The notes under the pieces were generated by a model. That model did no database searches and was not told the origin of the DNA. It saw only the letters and a list, made by a program, of their open reading frames with translations. Source: Prevotella sp. (GTDB taxonomy: Bacteria > Bacteroidota > Bacteroidia > Bacteroidales > Bacteroidaceae). From it: a stretch of DNA of 64,000 bases. Shown here one piece after another: positions 61,694 through 64,000 of the stretch (within the stretch, counting starts at the first letter, position 1; each line of letters starts with the position of its first letter). Location of the stretch: NCBI GenBank assembly GCA_017474925.1, contig JAFVGN010000015.1, positions 1 through 64,000 on the forward strand, given 5' to 3'. A program made the position numbers and the translations under genes.

Positions 61694-62452
61694 CTAATCG
61701 CTAAGCTTGGCCTTGATCATCTCGCGGTTGAGGCGGGCGATGTTGGCGATGGTCTCGTTCTTCGGGCAGACAGCCTCGCAGGCGCGAGTGTTGGTGCAGT
61801 TACCGAAGCCGAGTTCGTCCATCTTGGCGATCATGTTCTTCACGCGGCGGGCAGCCTCTACGCGACCTTGGGGAAGCAGGGCGAGCTGGCTGACCTTAGA
61901 CGACACGAACAGCATAGCAGAACCGTTCTTACAAGCAGCGACGCAAGCGCCACAGCCGATGCAAGATGCGCAGTCCATAGCCTCGTCAGCATCCTCCTTA
62001 GGAATGAGGATAGCGTTGGCATCCTGAGCCTGACCTGTGCGGATGGTGGTGTAACCACCAGCCTGGATGATCTTATCGAAGGCACCGCGGTCAACCATAC
62101 AGTCCTTAATCACGGGGAAGGCTGCTGAGCGCCAAGGCTCTACGGTGATGACGTCGCCATCATTGAAGCGGCGCATGTAGAGTTGACAAGTGGTGGCTCC
62201 ACGCTCGGTGAGTCCGTGAGGTGTACCATTGATGTAGAGCGAGCACATACCGCAGATACCCTCGCGGCAGTCGTGATCGAATACGAAGGGCTCCTTGCCT
62301 TCGTTGATGAGCTCCTCGTTCAGGATGTCGAGCATCTCGAGGAACGAGGTGTCGTCGGGAATGTCGTGCATCTCGTGGGTGTCGAAATGTCCCTGGTCCT
62401 TGGGGCCATTCTGGCGCCAGAACTTGATAGTGAAACTTATGTTTTTAGCCAT
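61694..62452 (-). CDS. frdB: fumarate reductase / succinate dehydrogenase iron-sulfur subunit
   Basis: 252 residues. Transfers electrons between the quinone-binding membrane subunit and the flavoprotein in fumarate respiration. [2Fe-2S] ligands in [12 protein letters not shown] and RGATTC; the [4Fe-4S]/[3Fe-4S] clusters in [14 protein letters not shown] and [12 protein letters not shown]. It follows the small gene at 62456-62659 by 3 bp and frdA before it. The last codons are duplicated 3.4 kb away in repeat copy A. Normal length, intact. Confidence 0.97.
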   Translation of the reverse strand: MAKNISFTIKFWRQNGPKDQGHFDTHEMHDIPDDTSFLEMLDILNEELINEGKEPFVFDHDCREGICGMCSLYINGTPHGLTERGATTCQLYMRRFNDGDVITVEPWRSAAFPVIKDCMVDRGAFDKIIQAGGYTTIRTGQAQDANAILIPKEDADEAMDCASCIGCGACVAACKNGSAMLFVSSKVSQLALLPQGRVEAARRVKNMIAKMDELGFGNCTNTRACEAVCPKNETIANIARLNREMIKAKLSD

Positions 62453-62455
62453 AAT

Positions 62456-62659
62456 TTACTTGTTTTTATTATTGATGCGATAAGCTAAAATCTGGTTTAG
62501 CAGCAAAAGCGATCCCAAGACGAGATAATGGATTGCCTCCGATTTATACCCTCCAGTAACATCTGCTTTATACCCTCCAGTAACATCTGCTATTGCTATT
62601 ACTAAAATACAAGCACTTAGTACGATACTTGTCTTTAGATAACCGTTTAGCCCTTTCAT
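62456..62659 (-). CDS. small membrane protein encoded between frdA and frdB
   Basis: 67 residues: hydrophobic helix one (SIVLSACILVIAIADVTGG, about 11-27), a short loop ADVTGGYK repeated twice, hydrophobic helix two (IHYLVLGSLLLLNQILAYRI) and a basic end (NNKNK). It starts 3 bp after the frdA stop and ends 3 bp before the frdB start, so it is transcribed and probably translated with them. Not recognised as a known frd subunit; the cytochrome b subunit frdC is larger and would normally precede frdA. It may be a small assembly or stability factor. The loop is a perfect 24-bp tandem duplication. Confidence 0.7.
   Translation of the reverse strand: MKGLNGYLKTSIVLSACILVIAIADVTGGYKADVTGGYKSEAIHYLVLGSLLLLNQILAYRINNKNK
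62543..62590 (-). repeat. perfect 24-bp tandem duplication within the small frd-operon gene
   Basis: Two identical 24-bp units (62543-62566, 62567-62590) encode ADVTGGYK twice in the loop between the two membrane helices. Absence of any change suggests recent duplication. Confidence 0.95.
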
Positions 62660-62662
62660 CCT

Positions 62663-64000
62663 TTAGTTCTTATAGTTACGTGTCTGTACCTTAATAGCCT
62701 CATACTCCAGCGGCTCCTTGATGAGCTCGGGCTCGTTGCCCTTGCCTTTGTACTCCCAGCAGCCTACGTAGAAGTAGTTCTCGTCGTCGCGCTTAGCCTC
62801 ACCTTCCTCGGTCTGATACTCCTCGCGGAAGTGTCCGCCGCAGGACTCGTTACGAGAGAGAGCGTCGAAAGCAACAAGCTGTCCCATGGTGAAGAAGTCA
62901 CGCAGGTGGATAGCCTTGTCGAGCTCGATGTTCAGGCCTTCCTTCGTGCCAGGAACGAAGAGGTTCGTGTCAAATTCCTTCTCGAGTTCGTGCATCTTCT
63001 TCAGACCAGTCTTCAGGCCCTCAGCGGTGCGACCCATACCAACATACTCCCACATGATGTGACCCAGCTCCTTGTGGATAGAGTCAACAGAACGCTTACC
63101 CTTGATGTTCAGCAGACGGTCGAGTTCGGCATCCACCTTCTTCTCAGCCTCAGCGAACTCAGGCAGATCAGTAGAAACCTTAGGCCATACAGCCTGATCG
63201 GCCAGGTAGTTCTGGATGGTGTAAGGCAGCACGAAGTAACCATCGGCCAGACCCTGCATCAGCGCAGAAGCACCCAGACGGTTAGCACCGTGGTCAGAGA
63301 AGTTACACTCACCGATAGCGAACAGACCAGGAATAGAAGTCTGCAGCTCGTAGTCAACCCAGATACCACCCATCGTGTAGTGGATAGCGGGATAAATCAT
63401 CATGGGCTTGTAGTACTTCACGCCATTGATCTCGTTGGCTACGTCGCCAGGGAATACGTCAGTGATCTCCTCGTACATCTCGAACAGGTTACCATAACGC
63501 TGCATGATGACGTCGATACCCAGACGGTTGATGGACTCAGAGAAATCAAGGAACACAGCCAGCCCCGTGTTGTTAACGCCAAAGCCTTTGTCGCAACGCT
63601 CCTTAGCAGCACGAGAGGCCACATCACGAGGAACAAGGTTACCAAATGCGGGATAGCGACGCTCCAGATAGTAGTCGCGATCCTCCTCAGGAATCTCCCA
63701 ACCCTGCTTGGTACCAGCCTGCAGAGCCTTGGCATCCTCGATCTTCTTGGGAACCCAGATACGACCGTCGTTACGCAACGACTCAGACATCAGCGTCAGC
63801 TTAGACTGCTTGTCGCCGTGAACGGGGATACAGGTGGGGTGAATCTGAACGTAAGAGGGGTTAGCGAAGAAAGCACCCTTACGATAGCACTGAACAGCAG
63901 CGGTACAGTTACAACCCATAGCGTTGGTAGAGAGGAAGTAAGTATTTCCATATCCACCGGTAGCAATTACAACAGCGTTAGCGCTGAAGCGTTCCAACTT
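62663..64000 (-). CDS. frdA: fumarate reductase / succinate dehydrogenase flavoprotein subunit, N-terminus outside the window
   Basis: The visible 445 residues are the C-terminal two thirds of the FAD-containing catalytic subunit, which interconverts fumarate and succinate. The frame is open to the window edge, so the FAD-binding N-terminus and start lie beyond 64000. Seen here: [47 protein letters not shown] (substrate-binding His/Thr/Arg segments), [44 protein letters not shown] (flavin and active-site loop) and the C-terminal helical domain. Operon with the small membrane gene and frdB. Used in fumarate respiration to succinate, a main Prevotella product. Confidence 0.97.
   Translation of the reverse strand, partial: KLERFSANAVVIATGGYGNTYFLSTNAMGCNCTAAVQCYRKGAFFANPSYVQIHPTCIPVHGDKQSKLTLMSESLRNDGRIWVPKKIEDAKALQAGTKQGWEIPEEDRDYYLERRYPAFGNLVPRDVASRAAKERCDKGFGVNNTGLAVFLDFSESINRLGIDVIMQRYGNLFEMYEEITDVFPGDVANEINGVKYYKPMMIYPAIHYTMGGIWVDYELQTSIPGLFAIGECNFSDHGANRLGASALMQGLADGYFVLPYTIQNYLADQAVWPKVSTDLPEFAEAEKKVDAELDRLLNIKGKRSVDSIHKELGHIMWEYVGMGRTAEGLKTGLKKMHELEKEFDTNLFVPGTKEGLNIELDKAIHLRDFFTMGQLVAFDALSRNESCGGHFREEYQTEEGEAKRDDENYFYVGCWEYKGKGNEPELIKEPLEYEAIKVQTRNYKN

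Larger units (their letters stand above)
61449..61735. repeat. ~290-bp direct repeat, copy B, overlapping the 3' end of frdB
   Basis: Includes the frdB stop and last ~13 codons (61694-61735), CGAGC/GCTCG hairpins, three 38-bp palindromic units (61520-61629) and a terminator hairpin. Copy A is at 58108-58317. The whole 61348-61693 gap is taken up by this repeat and the REP-like element; no gene was seen in it. Confidence 0.9.

Overview
The window looks like a Bacteroidota chromosome, most likely a Prevotellaceae (Prevotella-type) gut or rumen bacterium. The basis is: many start sites preceded by the Bacteroidota -7 box TAnnTTTG; a complete porP-gldKLMN type IX secretion (T9SS) cluster; a T9SS-type C-terminal sorting tail on a secreted protein; a block of plant-glycan hydrolases; a fumarate reductase frdA/frdB pair; and signal peptides ending in the typical ..AQ.

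Layout. 1-1728: a Y1 (HUH) transposase remnant with an in-frame amber codon, abutting an esterase that seems to lack its N-terminus. 1805-6966: ECF sigma factor, anti-sigma-like membrane protein and two large exported proteins that share a two-module tail. 6956-7566: decayed regulator and an 11-bp repeat array. 7649-14920: M20C dipeptidase, GH5 glucanase, PNPase and Xaa-Pro aminopeptidase. 14984-21642: PorP/SprF, GldK, GldL, GldM, GldN and a beta-barrel protein. 21639-36052: six co-directional genes, namely GH27, GH2, GH106, a SGNH esterase, another GH2 and a membrane AraC regulator without kinase domains. This resembles a polysaccharide-utilisation locus without SusC/SusD. 36191-41800: YraN, Pif1-like helicase, DUF3237 protein, exported flavodoxin, PgeF/YfiH and an EamA transporter. 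41815-48523: RND pump with its adaptor (no outer-membrane factor), CDF cation exporter and AGCS amino-acid symporter. 48530-58009: remnants and repeats, a methyltransferase, a T9SS-sorted protein with a TPR/HTH regulator, a TfoX-GH30-EamA cluster, an AraC-type protein and a lipoprotein. 58108-61735: BlaI/BlaR1-like pair and a frameshifted Y1 transposase, bounded by two copies of a ~200-bp segment that includes the 3' end of frdB. 61694-64000: frdB, a small membrane protein and partial frdA.

The most unusual signal is repeat-based. Short palindromic or tandem arrays with periods of 7, 8, 11, 21, 22, 24, 38 and 42 bp occur repeatedly, many of them in frame inside genes. Two unrelated genes each carry exactly three copies of a 22-bp palindromic unit read in all three frames (66 bp, frame-neutral). 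Two unrelated signal peptides are built from the same 8-bp satellite. A GTAG-plus-hairpin element, the layout expected of REP elements, sits inside and just downstream of a Y1 transposase gene. Two start codons lie in or beside perfect inverted repeats, one of them with a promoter box so close that the mRNA should be leaderless.

No tRNA, rRNA or CRISPR array was recognised. All family assignments come from reading motifs, not from database searches.
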